Shown: positions 31,620 through 39,401 of the stretch, piece by piece
Layout of the letters: each line of letters begins with the position of its first letter
How positions within the stretch are numbered: position 1 is the first letter of the stretch
Assembly (NCBI GenBank): GCA_905234485.1
Contig: CAJOHV010000003.1
Coordinates: forward strand, 16,020 to 80,019
DNA length: 64,000 nucleotides
Direction of reading: 5' to 3'
DNA from: an uncultured Bacteroidales bacterium
GTDB taxonomy: Bacteria > Bacteroidota > Bacteroidia > Bacteroidales > UBA932
Position numbers and translations under genes: made by a program
The notes under the pieces: model-generated
What the model was told of the DNA's origin: nothing
Database searches by the model: none
The model's input: the letters and a program-made list of their open reading frames with translations, nothing else

Positions 31620-31973
31620 ATGAAAAAGATCTTAGAAGTGCTCCAATATGGAGACAATGACATCCGTTTTAAAACAGACCTTGAAGTTGAGAAGAACCCG
31701 GAAATGGTTCTTGAACTGACATCCAAATTCGCGTTCGCAATGGTAACAACTCTTTGGGGCGGAAATGAACGCACCGTTTTGGCCATGATACGCTCCCTTG
31801 CAATTGCCGACCTCGCAGTGAGCGTGAACAGGAAAGAAATGGTAGGCTTTCTTGACGACAGTTCAGGCATGCTGGCTAAGAGTATGCAAGAAGCGAAACA
31901 AATGATGGAGCGAGAGGGCGTCAAGTTCACCTATTTCGCCCCCGGAGTGCAACCCCCGAAAATGAGGAGTTAG
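31620..31973 (+). CDS. small protein of unknown function, partner gene of the RAYT
   Basis: I do not recognise this 117-residue protein. It has no signal peptide or membrane segment. The middle is rich in hydrophobic helix (FAFAMVTTLWGGNERTVLAMIRSLAIADLAVS) and the C-terminal part is amphipathic (MLAKSMQEAKQMMEREG), ending in a short basic tail PPKMRS. It looks mainly helical and cytosolic. It ends 2 nt before the transposase ATG and shares its promoter, so the two are expected to be co-expressed. It is less GC-rich than the surrounding housekeeping genes. A role with the transposase is inference from position only. Confidence 0.7.
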   Translation: MKKILEVLQYGDNDIRFKTDLEVEKNPEMVLELTSKFAFAMVTTLWGGNERTVLAMIRSLAIADLAVSVNRKEMVGFLDDSSGMLAKSMQEAKQMMEREGVKFTYFAPGVQPPKMRS

Positions 31974-31975
31974 TC

Positions 31976-32890
31976 ATGAGGCGCTCAGTAGTCAGGGCCT
32001 TGCCTGATGGCAGAGTCATTACAGTCTACCCTTTCCATATTTGCATCAAGGGATTGGAAACAGCGATTTTGTGCCGCGACGATGATGACTATGATGCGAT
32101 GGTCAAGGTTCTTTGCGTTTCCGCTTGGAGGTGCAATGTGATAATTATTATTTATGCGGTCGTATCGAATCATTGCCACGTTGCCGTGCTTGCTGCCAGT
32201 AGGGAAGATGCTGATAAATACGGAAGGGATATCAAGAAGGTTTATTCTATGTGGTTCCGTCGGAGATATGGGGTCGGGAACGTCTTGATGAGAATCGAGA
32301 CGAAAGCCATTATGCTCGATTCAGATTGGTATGTTAGAAACGCCCTGGCGTACATTCCGCGAAATGCATTGGATAATGGCTGCAACATCAATGACTATGA
32401 GTGGTCTGGATACAAAGCGATGTTTGCCGGCGAAAAGAAAGTGATGGGTGCCAGAAAAGTATCTCAACTTGACGCACGTTCAAGAAAGCGCATCATGCAC
32501 ACCGGCGATCGTCTGGACCGGGTGCCGTGGCTCATCGATTCGGCGGACCATTTGATCCCGGCGAGTTTCTGCGACCACACGTATTTGGAACAGGCATTCA
32601 ACAATGACCAGAGTTTCTTCCTTAAAACCATAGGCGCCCTTAACACGGCGGAGATTTCGTACAAACTCGAGGAGCGCCCATACCGTATGGTCAATGACAC
32701 GGAATTGCAAAAAACCGTGGAAGAGATATCAGAGCGATGGTTCGCAAAGCCGGTCGCGGCTCTGAGCATCGAACAGAAAAACAGGCTGATTCCGTATGTC
32801 TATCACATCATTAAAACGACCCCCAAACAACTTGGCCGTGTGTTCGGTTTGCCTGCCGATAGGATGTCGGGGATGCTGGAACGCAATTAA
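31976..32890 (+). CDS. REP-associated tyrosine transposase (RAYT, Y1/HUH family)
   Basis: The 304-residue protein has the Y1 transposase plan: an N-terminal FHICIKGLETAILCRDDDDY segment (the usual HVT.RG...F..D.DY motif), the HUH metal site SNHCHVAV (His66 and His68), and the REP-transposase signature AYIPRNALDN...YEWSGYKA with the presumed catalytic Tyr near 126. The C-terminal ~120 residues are extra to the catalytic core and end in an HTH-like stretch (TPKQLGRVFGLPADRMSGML). Such enzymes nick single-stranded DNA at REP palindromes, and two REPIN-like elements are present nearby. The catalytic motifs look intact. It has lower GC than its neighbours. Confidence 0.87.
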   Translation: MRRSVVRALPDGRVITVYPFHICIKGLETAILCRDDDDYDAMVKVLCVSAWRCNVIIIIYAVVSNHCHVAVLAASREDADKYGRDIKKVYSMWFRRRYGVGNVLMRIETKAIMLDSDWYVRNALAYIPRNALDNGCNINDYEWSGYKAMFAGEKKVMGARKVSQLDARSRKRIMHTGDRLDRVPWLIDSADHLIPASFCDHTYLEQAFNNDQSFFLKTIGALNTAEISYKLEERPYRMVNDTELQKTVEEISERWFAKPVAALSIEQKNRLIPYVYHIIKTTPKQLGRVFGLPADRMSGMLERN

Positions 32891-32894
32891 TGAG

Positions 32895-32902
32895 TATCTT
32901 TG
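32895..32902 (+). promoter_or_regulatory. promoter -7 box of the YiiX-like gene
   Basis: TATCTTTG lies between the RAYT stop and the downstream ATG, ending 5 nt before it. It supports the start at 32908 over the track start at 32890. Confidence 0.6.
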
Positions 32903-32907
32903 CGGAT

Positions 32908-33582
32908 ATGAAACGCATTTTTCTTTTGGCAGTATTGGCTTGCGCGGCGGCCTGCGCGCCGAAGCCGGAGGGCCTCCGCACCGGAGATCTGATTTTCCTC
33001 GGCATTCCCGGCGATTATTCCCTGGGCGAAGACGATATGGACGGTGCGATTGCTGCCGCGACGGGCGACGGAGAGTTGAATCTGATTCATGTGGCGATAG
33101 CCGATGTGGCCGAAGACGGCACGTATATCATCGACGCGACCCTGAAGTACGGAGTGGACCGCCACCTGATAGACACGACATACAAGCAGTTCACGCTGAA
33201 GGATGGCTCCCAGCCAGTGTACATAGTCAAGCGCCTCAAGGATGACAAACTCGCCGAAGAGTGGGTTGCGCGGGCGAAATCCTTCTGCGGCCAGCCCTAC
33301 GACCAGGCCTTTTTGCCCGACAACGGCGCTTTGTATTGCACCGAACTGGTCCGGGATAGTTATCTGGGTCCCAATGGCGAGTATCTGTTCGACGAGAAAC
33401 CAATGAACTGGAAAAACGAAAAGGGCGAAATACCGGTCTACTGGACTCAGTTATTCGCTCTTCTCGGTATGGATGTGCCTCAGGGAGTTCCCGGCACCAA
33501 TCCTCAGGATATGTCGCGCAGCCCCCTGCTCAAGGCAGTGGATGTGGATATTCTCAGTTACTCTGATTCAAGGGCATTGTAA
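32908..33582 (+). CDS. YiiX/YebB-like permuted NlpC/P60 lipoprotein
   Basis: The start at 32908 yields a lipoprotein signal (MKRIFLLAVLACAAAC) and 224 residues. The fold family is the circularly permuted papain-like NlpC/P60 group: the catalytic His precedes the Cys, here NLIHVAIAD and then ALYCTELVRDSYLG. GDLIFLGIPG near the N-terminus is also typical. Characterised relatives cleave amide or ester bonds in cell-wall or lipid substrates; this substrate is unknown. Its 3' end overlaps the convergent aminotransferase gene by 25 nt. Confidence 0.78.
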   Translation: MKRIFLLAVLACAAACAPKPEGLRTGDLIFLGIPGDYSLGEDDMDGAIAAATGDGELNLIHVAIADVAEDGTYIIDATLKYGVDRHLIDTTYKQFTLKDGSQPVYIVKRLKDDKLAEEWVARAKSFCGQPYDQAFLPDNGALYCTELVRDSYLGPNGEYLFDEKPMNWKNEKGEIPVYWTQLFALLGMDVPQGVPGTNPQDMSRSPLLKAVDVDILSYSDSRAL

Positions 33583-34757
33583 GCCTCGAGAGCCTTCGCA
33601 AGCACGATAAGCGCCTTGCCGAGGTCCTCCTTGTTCAGCACGTAAGCCATACGGACCTGGTTGCGTCCTTCAGCCGGATCGGTGTAGAATCCGGAACCGG
33701 GCGCCATCATTATCGTCTGACCTTCGTAGTTGAAATCAGTCAGGCACCAGATGCAGAACTTCTCCGCATCGTCCACCGGAAGTTGGACCATAGTGTAGAA
33801 CGCTCCCATCGGGGTGGGTGAAAACACTCCTGGGATCTTGTTCAGGCCGTTGATCAGGAAGTTGCGGCGGCTGAGATACTCGTCGTACACTTCGTCCATA
33901 TATTCCTGAGGAGTCGAAAGACTGGCCTCGGCGATAATCTGACCGACGAGGGGCGGGCTGAGGCGCGCCTGGCAGAATTTCATCACCGCCTCACGGACGG
34001 CCTTATTCTTGGTGATGAGAGCGCCGATGCGTATGCCGCACTCGCTGTAGCGCTTGCTCACGGAGTCGATAAGCACCACATTCTCCTCGATGCCCTCCAG
34101 ATGGCAGGCGCTGATGTACGGAGCCTTGGTGTAGATGAACTCGCGGTAGACCTCGTCGCTGAACAGATACAGGTTGTATTTCTTCACGAGATCGCGCAGA
34201 CGCAGCATCTCTTTCTTGCTGTAAAGGTAACCGGTCGGGTTGTTAGGATTGCAGATCAAAATCGCCTTCGTCTTCTCGGTGATCTGCTCTTCGAACTTCT
34301 CCATGGGCGGGAGTTTGAATCCGTCTTCGATGGAGGTCTTGACGGACTTTACCACCGCGCCGCAACTGATGGCAAAAGCCATATAGTTGGCGTACGAAGG
34401 ATCCGTAACGATAATTTCATCGCCCGGATTCAGGCAAGCCATGTAAGCAAACATCACGGCCTCGGAGCCGCCGGAGGTGATGATAATCTCGTCCGGGCTG
34501 AGGTCTATGCCATAGTTGGCATAGTAACTGACCATCTTCGTGCGGAGCGCTTTGTAACCCTGAGACGGGCTATACTCCAGAATCGAGCGGTCCAGATGCC
34601 TTACGGCCTCGAGAGCGCATTCCGGGGTCTTGATGTCCGGCTGACCGATGTTCAGATGGTAGACGTGGATGCCGTTGCGCTTCGCCGCGTCGGCGTATTT
34701 CGCGAGTTTGCGGATAGGCGAACTCGGCATATTGTCGGCTCTCTGTGAAATCTGCAT
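33558..34757 (-). CDS. class I/II PLP-dependent aminotransferase
   Basis: The 399-residue fold-type I aminotransferase has LNIGQPDIKTP near the N-terminus, ICNPNNPTGYLYSK (substrate and PLP Asn), FSDEVYREF (PLP Asp/Tyr) and SVSKRYSECGIRIG, which holds the Schiff-base Lys. The C-terminal NQVRMAYVL includes the carboxylate-binding Arg. It probably uses aspartate or aromatic amino acids with 2-oxoglutarate, though the exact substrate cannot be read from the motifs. The nitroreductase gene lies 1 nt upstream, so the two form an operon. Confidence 0.9.
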   Translation of the reverse strand: MQISQRADNMPSSPIRKLAKYADAAKRNGIHVYHLNIGQPDIKTPECALEAVRHLDRSILEYSPSQGYKALRTKMVSYYANYGIDLSPDEIIITSGGSEAVMFAYMACLNPGDEIIVTDPSYANYMAFAISCGAVVKSVKTSIEDGFKLPPMEKFEEQITEKTKAILICNPNNPTGYLYSKKEMLRLRDLVKKYNLYLFSDEVYREFIYTKAPYISACHLEGIEENVVLIDSVSKRYSECGIRIGALITKNKAVREAVMKFCQARLSPPLVGQIIAEASLSTPQEYMDEVYDEYLSRRNFLINGLNKIPGVFSPTPMGAFYTMVQLPVDDAEKFCIWCLTDFNYEGQTIMMAPGSGFYTDPAEGRNQVRMAYVLNKEDLGKALIVLAKALEAYNALESE

Positions 34758-34758
34758 A

Positions 34759-35385
34759 TTAGATAATGATGTCTTCTACTCTGAGTTTGGGAACGTAATG
34801 CACTCCGTTTTCGCGGTAGTACTTGATCGACTCGCCGGCCTTGATCTCGACGAGTTCAATCTTTTCGGCGCTTTTGCCCACGGCCACGACGCAGATCGGT
34901 TCGAGCGGCAGACCCAGCCCGGCCTGAAGCGCTGCGTGGTCGAAGTTGCGGATAATCAGCCCGTTAAGCCCGAGGTCCACGGCCTTGAGCAGCATCGTCT
35001 GAACCGAAATGCCGAGGTCTATGAGCAGGCCCGGATTCTCCGGCTTGGTCGTGCAGACCACGATGAAGGCCTCCGGTTCCGTACCCGGGAACGGGAGATG
35101 CAGTTCGGGCAGCGCGCGGCCCATCTTGATATGGCGGTTCACTTCGTCCGCCTCCGGGCCCTTGGTCACCAGATGGAACCTCAGCGCCTGCTGGTTCACG
35201 GACGAGGCCACTTTCGGGTTCACGGCGACCATTGCGGTCAACTGCCGGCTATGCACCACATAACTCTGATCGAAGCCGCGAACGCTGCGGTTGCGCCTTA
35301 TTAGAGTCTCGAGGGAAGGGCGGTTCGAGACAGTCGCCGCCTTGCCGATTTCTTCCTGTCTTTTCTCCAGATAATTGTCTGCCAT
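34759..35385 (-). CDS. nitroreductase-family protein
   Basis: The 208-residue protein has the FMN-binding nitroreductase pattern RRNRSVRGFDQ near residue 30, then SSVNQQALRFHLV, and a C-terminal glycine-rich turn (LGLPLEPICVVAVGK). The substrate is unknown; family members reduce quinones, flavins or nitro compounds with NAD(P)H. A TAACTTTG box on the minus strand (35391-35398) ends 5 nt before its ATG, and the aminotransferase gene follows. Confidence 0.85.
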   Translation of the reverse strand: MADNYLEKRQEEIGKAATVSNRPSLETLIRRNRSVRGFDQSYVVHSRQLTAMVAVNPKVASSVNQQALRFHLVTKGPEADEVNRHIKMGRALPELHLPFPGTEPEAFIVVCTTKPENPGLLIDLGISVQTMLLKAVDLGLNGLIIRNFDHAALQAGLGLPLEPICVVAVGKSAEKIELVEIKAGESIKYYRENGVHYVPKLRVEDIII

Positions 35386-35390
35386 GGCGT

Positions 35391-35398
35391 CAAAGTTA
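35391..35398 (-). promoter_or_regulatory. nitroreductase promoter -7 box
   Basis: TAACTTTG read on the minus strand sits 5 nt before the start codon, suggesting a leaderless transcript for the nitroreductase-aminotransferase pair. Confidence 0.55.
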
Positions 35399-35411
35399 GA
35401 AATTTAATATG

Positions 35412-35419
35412 TATATTTG
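35412..35419 (+). promoter_or_regulatory. gdhA promoter -7 box
   Basis: TATATTTG lies 28 nt before the gdhA ATG and is divergent from the nitroreductase box, 13 nt away. No clear -33 element is seen at the expected distance. Confidence 0.5.
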
Positions 35420-35447
35420 AAATTGTTTTAATCTAAAACATTTAGTT

Positions 35448-36803
35448 ATGTCAGCGTTTACCGAAAAGTATGTGAAGGAGTTTATGGGCGAATTAATCGC
35501 CAAAAACCCTGGAGAATCCGAATTTCATCAGGCAGTCAAGGAAGTTCTCGAGGCGGTAGCGCCGACCCTCGAAGCGTATCCCCATTTCCTGGACGCCAAG
35601 ATTATGGAGAGAATGGTGGAGCCTGAGCGAGTGATTATCTTCCGCGTTCCCTGGATGGACGACGAGGGCAATGTGCGCATCAACCGTGGTTTCCGCGTGC
35701 AGATGAACAGCGCGATCGGCCCTTACAAGGGCGGCATCCGTTTCCACGCCAGCGTTAACCTCTCCATCATGAAGTTCCTCGCATTCGAACAGACTTTCAA
35801 AAACGCGCTCACGACCCTGCCTATGGGAGGAGCCAAGGGCGGTTCGGACTTCAGCCCGCGCGGCAAGTCCGACGCCGAAGTGATGCGCTTCTGCCAGAGT
35901 TTTATGACCGAACTCCAGAGGCATATCGGTCCGGATACGGACGTGCCTGCGGGCGATATCGGAGTCGGCGGCCGTGAGATCGGCTTTATGTTCGGCCAGT
36001 ACAAGCGCCTGCGCGACGAGTTCACGGGCACGCTGACGGGTAAGGGCCAGACGTGGGGCGGCAGCCTCATCAGGCCGGAAGCCACCGGCTATGGCCTCTG
36101 CTATTTCGCCGAGCAGATGCTGGCCACACGCGGCAAGAGTTTCAAGGGACAGACGGTCCTCATCTCCGGAGCCGGCAACGTGGCCCAGTATGCGGCGCAG
36201 AAGGCTATGAGGCTCGGCGCCAAGGTCGTGACCCTCTCGGACAGCGACGGTTTCGTCTATGATCCCGACGGCCTCACCGAGGAGAAACTCGAATACGTGC
36301 TCTTCCTCAAGAACGTCAAGCGCGGCCGTATCAGCGAGTACGCTCAGAAATATCCCACAGCAACATATTACCCCGGCGAGCGCCCCTGGAAGATCAAGTG
36401 CGACATAGCCTTGCCTTGCGCAACCCAGAACGAAATCGAAGCGGCGGATGCGCAGAAACTGGTGGACAACGGCTGCTGGTGCGTGGCAGAAGGCGCGAAC
36501 ATGCCTTCGACTCCCGAAGCGATCGAGATATTCAAGAAGCACAAACTTCTCTATTCTCCGGGCAAGGCCTCGAACGCGGGCGGAGTCGCCACATCAGGTC
36601 TCGAAATGAGCCAAAACTCCATGCGCCAAAAGTGGACCGCCGAGGAAGTGGACAATTATCTGCGCCGCATCATGTCGGACATCCACGCCAACTGCCTCAA
36701 GTACGGCACTGACCCGGACGGTTACATCGACTATGTCCGCGGAGCGAATGTCGCCGGCTTCATGAAAGTCGCGACCGCTATGATGGATCAGGGATTGGTG
36801 TAG
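35448..36803 (+). CDS. gdhA: NADP-type glutamate dehydrogenase
   Basis: GdhA aminates 2-oxoglutarate to glutamate, the main ammonium entry in gut Bacteroidales. The 451-residue hexameric type is recognised from PYKGGIRFH, the active-site Lys segment PMGGAKGGSDFSPRGKS, VPAGDIGVGGREIGFM, and the Rossmann motif SGAGNVAQYAA. The 28-nt leader separates the -7 box from the ATG. The second REPIN-like element starts 16 nt past its stop. Confidence 0.95.
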   Translation: MSAFTEKYVKEFMGELIAKNPGESEFHQAVKEVLEAVAPTLEAYPHFLDAKIMERMVEPERVIIFRVPWMDDEGNVRINRGFRVQMNSAIGPYKGGIRFHASVNLSIMKFLAFEQTFKNALTTLPMGGAKGGSDFSPRGKSDAEVMRFCQSFMTELQRHIGPDTDVPAGDIGVGGREIGFMFGQYKRLRDEFTGTLTGKGQTWGGSLIRPEATGYGLCYFAEQMLATRGKSFKGQTVLISGAGNVAQYAAQKAMRLGAKVVTLSDSDGFVYDPDGLTEEKLEYVLFLKNVKRGRISEYAQKYPTATYYPGERPWKIKCDIALPCATQNEIEAADAQKLVDNGCWCVAEGANMPSTPEAIEIFKKHKLLYSPGKASNAGGVATSGLEMSQNSMRQKWTAEEVDNYLRRIMSDIHANCLKYGTDPDGYIDYVRGANVAGFMKVATAMMDQGLV

Positions 36804-36819
36804 GGACTATTTCTTTGAC

Positions 36820-36939
36820 TGTTTGTGCAAGGTTTGTTTTTACGTGACAGACCTTGCACATTCATTTTGCCCTACACGTAATTGTGGGAGCATTCATTCG
36901 TTCAAGGTCTGACTACTAAAAACAGACCTTGAACAAAAA
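36820..36939. repeat. REPIN-like paired palindrome, copy 2
   Basis: Two hairpins, GTGCAAGGT...ACCTTGCAC (36825-36859) and GTTCAAGGT...ACCTTGAAC (36900-36934), have the same 9-bp arms, 17-nt loops and 75-bp centre spacing as copy 1. The outer ends pair over 20 nt with two mismatches. It fills the gap between the convergent gdhA and ffh genes, where it could also act as a transcription terminator. The 40-nt spacer between hairpins differs from copy 1, so the palindromes are conserved and the spacer is not. Confidence 0.85.
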
Positions 36940-36962
36940 TAGAAAATAACTACCGGGTAATC

Positions 36963-38276
36963 CTACCTCAACCCTTTCAGGCGGGCCTGGAGGGAGCCGT
37001 CCATGGCCATCTTCATCATTTTCTGCGAACCTTCGAACTGCTTGATGAGGCGGTTCACGTCCGCGATGCTGGTGCCTGAGCCGGCGGCGATGCGGCGACG
37101 GCGCGACCCGTTGAGGGATTCGGGGTGCTCACGCTCGTAGGGGGTCATGCTCTTGATTATGGCTTCGGTGCTCTTGAAGGCTTTGTCGTTGTCGATATCC
37201 ACGTCTTTCATCGCGTTGCCCACTCCGGGTATCATCCCGGCGAGTTCCTTGATGTCGCCCATTTTGCGCACCTGCTGGATCTGGTCGTAGTAGTCGTTGA
37301 AATTGAACTTGCCCTTGGCGATTTTTTTCTTGACTTCGCGGGCTTGCTTCTCGTCGAATTGCTCCTGGGCGCGCTCGACCAGGGAAACCACATCGCCCAT
37401 GCCGAGGATTCTGTCCGCGATACGGGAGGGATGGAAGACATCGATGGCCTCCATCTTTTCTCCGGTGCTGACGAACTTCACGGGTTTGCCGCTGACGGCC
37501 TTCACAGAGAGGGCCGCGCCGCCGCGGGTATCGCCGTCCAACTTGGTGAGGACGATGCCGTCGTAGTCGATCGCTTCGTTGAAGGCCGTTGCGCTCAGAA
37601 CTGCGTCCTGACCGGTCATGGCGTCCACAACGAACAGGGTCTCGCTCGGACTGCAGGCCTTGTGCATCGCGCGGATCTCGTCCATCAGTTCCTGATCCAC
37701 GGCGAGACGGCCGGCGGTATCCACAAGCACCACGTCATACGAACGGCCTTCGGCTATCGCGGCCAGGGCTACCTTCACGGGGTCCGATTCGCCGTCGATC
37801 GAGAAGACGGGAAGACCGATGCCTTCGGCGAGGGTCTTCAACTGCTCGATCGCGGCCGGACGGAAGGTGTCGCACGCCGCGAGCAGGACCTTCTTGCCCT
37901 TCTTCTTCAGCCAGAGACCCAACTTGGCAGTGAATGTGGTCTTACCGGAACCGTTCAGACCTGCGATGAGGACCACGGCGGGGTAGCCTTTGAGATTGAT
38001 TTCAGATGACTCGCTGCCCATAAACTCCACGAGTTCGTCGTGGACTATCTTGACCATCATCTGCTGGGGCTTCACGGCTGTGAGCACGTTCTGCCCGAGC
38101 GCTTTCTGCTTGACATTGTCGCAGAATTCCTTGGCCACTTTGTAGGACACGTCTGCATCCAGCAGGGCGCGGCGTACGTCTTTCAGGGTCTCGGAAATGT
38201 TGATCTCGGTGATTTTGCCTTCACCTTTGAGTATCTTGAATGAGCGCTCCAGTCTTTCGCTGAGGTTTTCGAACAT
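36963..38276 (-). CDS. ffh: signal recognition particle GTPase Ffh
   Basis: Ffh binds signal sequences with SRP RNA and targets ribosomes to FtsY and SecYEG. The 437-residue protein has the N domain, the G domain with AGLNGSGKTTFTAKLG, DTFRPAA, DTAGRL and TKLDGD, and a methionine-bearing M domain ending in NGSRRRRIAAGSGTSIADVNRL, the RNA-binding segment. A TAAATTTG box on the minus strand (38299-38306) lies 22 nt upstream. Confidence 0.96.
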   Translation of the reverse strand: MFENLSERLERSFKILKGEGKITEINISETLKDVRRALLDADVSYKVAKEFCDNVKQKALGQNVLTAVKPQQMMVKIVHDELVEFMGSESSEINLKGYPAVVLIAGLNGSGKTTFTAKLGLWLKKKGKKVLLAACDTFRPAAIEQLKTLAEGIGLPVFSIDGESDPVKVALAAIAEGRSYDVVLVDTAGRLAVDQELMDEIRAMHKACSPSETLFVVDAMTGQDAVLSATAFNEAIDYDGIVLTKLDGDTRGGAALSVKAVSGKPVKFVSTGEKMEAIDVFHPSRIADRILGMGDVVSLVERAQEQFDEKQAREVKKKIAKGKFNFNDYYDQIQQVRKMGDIKELAGMIPGVGNAMKDVDIDNDKAFKSTEAIIKSMTPYEREHPESLNGSRRRRIAAGSGTSIADVNRLIKQFEGSQKMMKMAMDGSLQARLKGLR

Positions 38277-38298
38277 AGTGATTTCTTTTAACGAGTCG

Positions 38299-38306
38299 CA
38301 AATTTA
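38299..38306 (-). promoter_or_regulatory. ffh promoter -7 box
   Basis: TAAATTTG on the minus strand is 22 nt before the ffh ATG. It faces away from the box at 38320-38327. Confidence 0.55.
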
Positions 38307-38319
38307 CACAAATTCTGCT

Positions 38320-38327
38320 TAAATTTG
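38320..38327 (+). promoter_or_regulatory. -7 box for the barrel-like protein and nucleotidase pair
   Basis: TAAATTTG ends 9 nt before the ATG at 38337. The track start (TTG at 38325) falls inside this box and is unlikely. Confidence 0.55.
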
Positions 38328-38336
38328 AGCCTGAAT

Positions 38337-39401
38337 ATGAAAAGGCTGGTTCTCATCCTGTTGCTTGCTCTCAGCAGCGCCTGCGCCCTCGCCCAGGTGA
38401 AATTCTTCACGGGCTCGGGCCTCGGCTATGTGTTCGATAACCACGAATTCGATCCGTCGCACGGCACATACATTCCCTCGGAAACGATTCACTTCGTCAG
38501 AGTCAGCAATATCTTCGGCTGGGAATTCCCTCAGAGCGATAACCTTACCCATAAACTGGTCTTCGGAGTGGATCTGGTCAAGCAGATGGGAACTGAAATC
38601 GAAGCGCTCAAAGATGTGGTCGCTGACATCCCTATCTACTACAACGCCGTGTCGGATAACGGGCGGAGGACTTTCACTGCCGCTATGGGCTCTTTCCCCA
38701 GGCGTTTCGTCAAAGGCAAGTACAGCGAGGCCCTGATGAGTGAGGAGACGGTGGAGACGGACTTCAACCTGGACGGAATGTACCTGTCCTGGGACAAGGA
38801 ATCGTTCTTCACTGAACTGGCTCTGGACTGGATGGGCAAGTATGGCAACACCCGTAAAGAGCGTTTCCAGATACTCAGTTACGGTTCGTGGAACCTCGCC
38901 CCGGCCCTTTCCTTCGGCTGGGCCGGCAGTTTCTATCACTATGCCGGAAGTGTGGCGGCCCCCGGCGTCGTGGACAATCACCACCTCCAGGTGTTCGGCA
39001 AACTTGACCTTGCGGCAGACAGCGCGGACAGCGAACTCAGTCTAAAACTCAGCGCGATAGGAAGTTATCAGAAAGACCGTCGGCGCGACGACCTTCGCCT
39101 TCCGTTCGGAGGCGAGGCCGAGGCGACCGTTCGTTGGAAGAGTCTGGGCTTGAAGAACGTGACGGCCTACACCAAGGACATGCTCCCGTTCTATAAAGAC
39201 CTGGATTTCGCAGGGAATCCTTATGGAGATATGCTCTACCGCGGATCCAAGTTCTACAAAGGTTTCTATGATCTCGCCGAACTGTACTGGACCCCGAAGA
39301 TCACTAAAAAACTGGACCTCAAGGTGAGTTTCCGCTTCCACTTCGGCGCCGAAGGTTTCCTCGGCTCGGAGCAGCGCGTCGCCCTATTTTTCGATATATG
39401 A
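38337..39401 (+). CDS. putative outer-membrane beta-barrel protein
   Basis: The start at 38337 gives a signal peptide (MKRLVLILLLALSSACALAQ) and 354 residues. The mature sequence alternates polar and aromatic residues in strand-length blocks, and its last residues (RVALFFDI) end in an aromatic-rich strand, as many outer-membrane barrels do. I do not recognise a named family. Its stop overlaps the ATG of the 5'-nucleotidase lipoprotein by 4 nt, so the two may work together at the envelope. Confidence 0.7.
   Translation: MKRLVLILLLALSSACALAQVKFFTGSGLGYVFDNHEFDPSHGTYIPSETIHFVRVSNIFGWEFPQSDNLTHKLVFGVDLVKQMGTEIEALKDVVADIPIYYNAVSDNGRRTFTAAMGSFPRRFVKGKYSEALMSEETVETDFNLDGMYLSWDKESFFTELALDWMGKYGNTRKERFQILSYGSWNLAPALSFGWAGSFYHYAGSVAAPGVVDNHHLQVFGKLDLAADSADSELSLKLSAIGSYQKDRRRDDLRLPFGGEAEATVRWKSLGLKNVTAYTKDMLPFYKDLDFAGNPYGDMLYRGSKFYKGFYDLAELYWTPKITKKLDLKVSFRFHFGAEGFLGSEQRVALFFDI

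Noticed and set aside
32811-33245. Alternative ORFs around the RAYT/YiiX junction (e.g. 32796-33245)
   Set aside because: These are frame shadows; the lipoprotein signal and the permuted NlpC/P60 motifs define the true frame.
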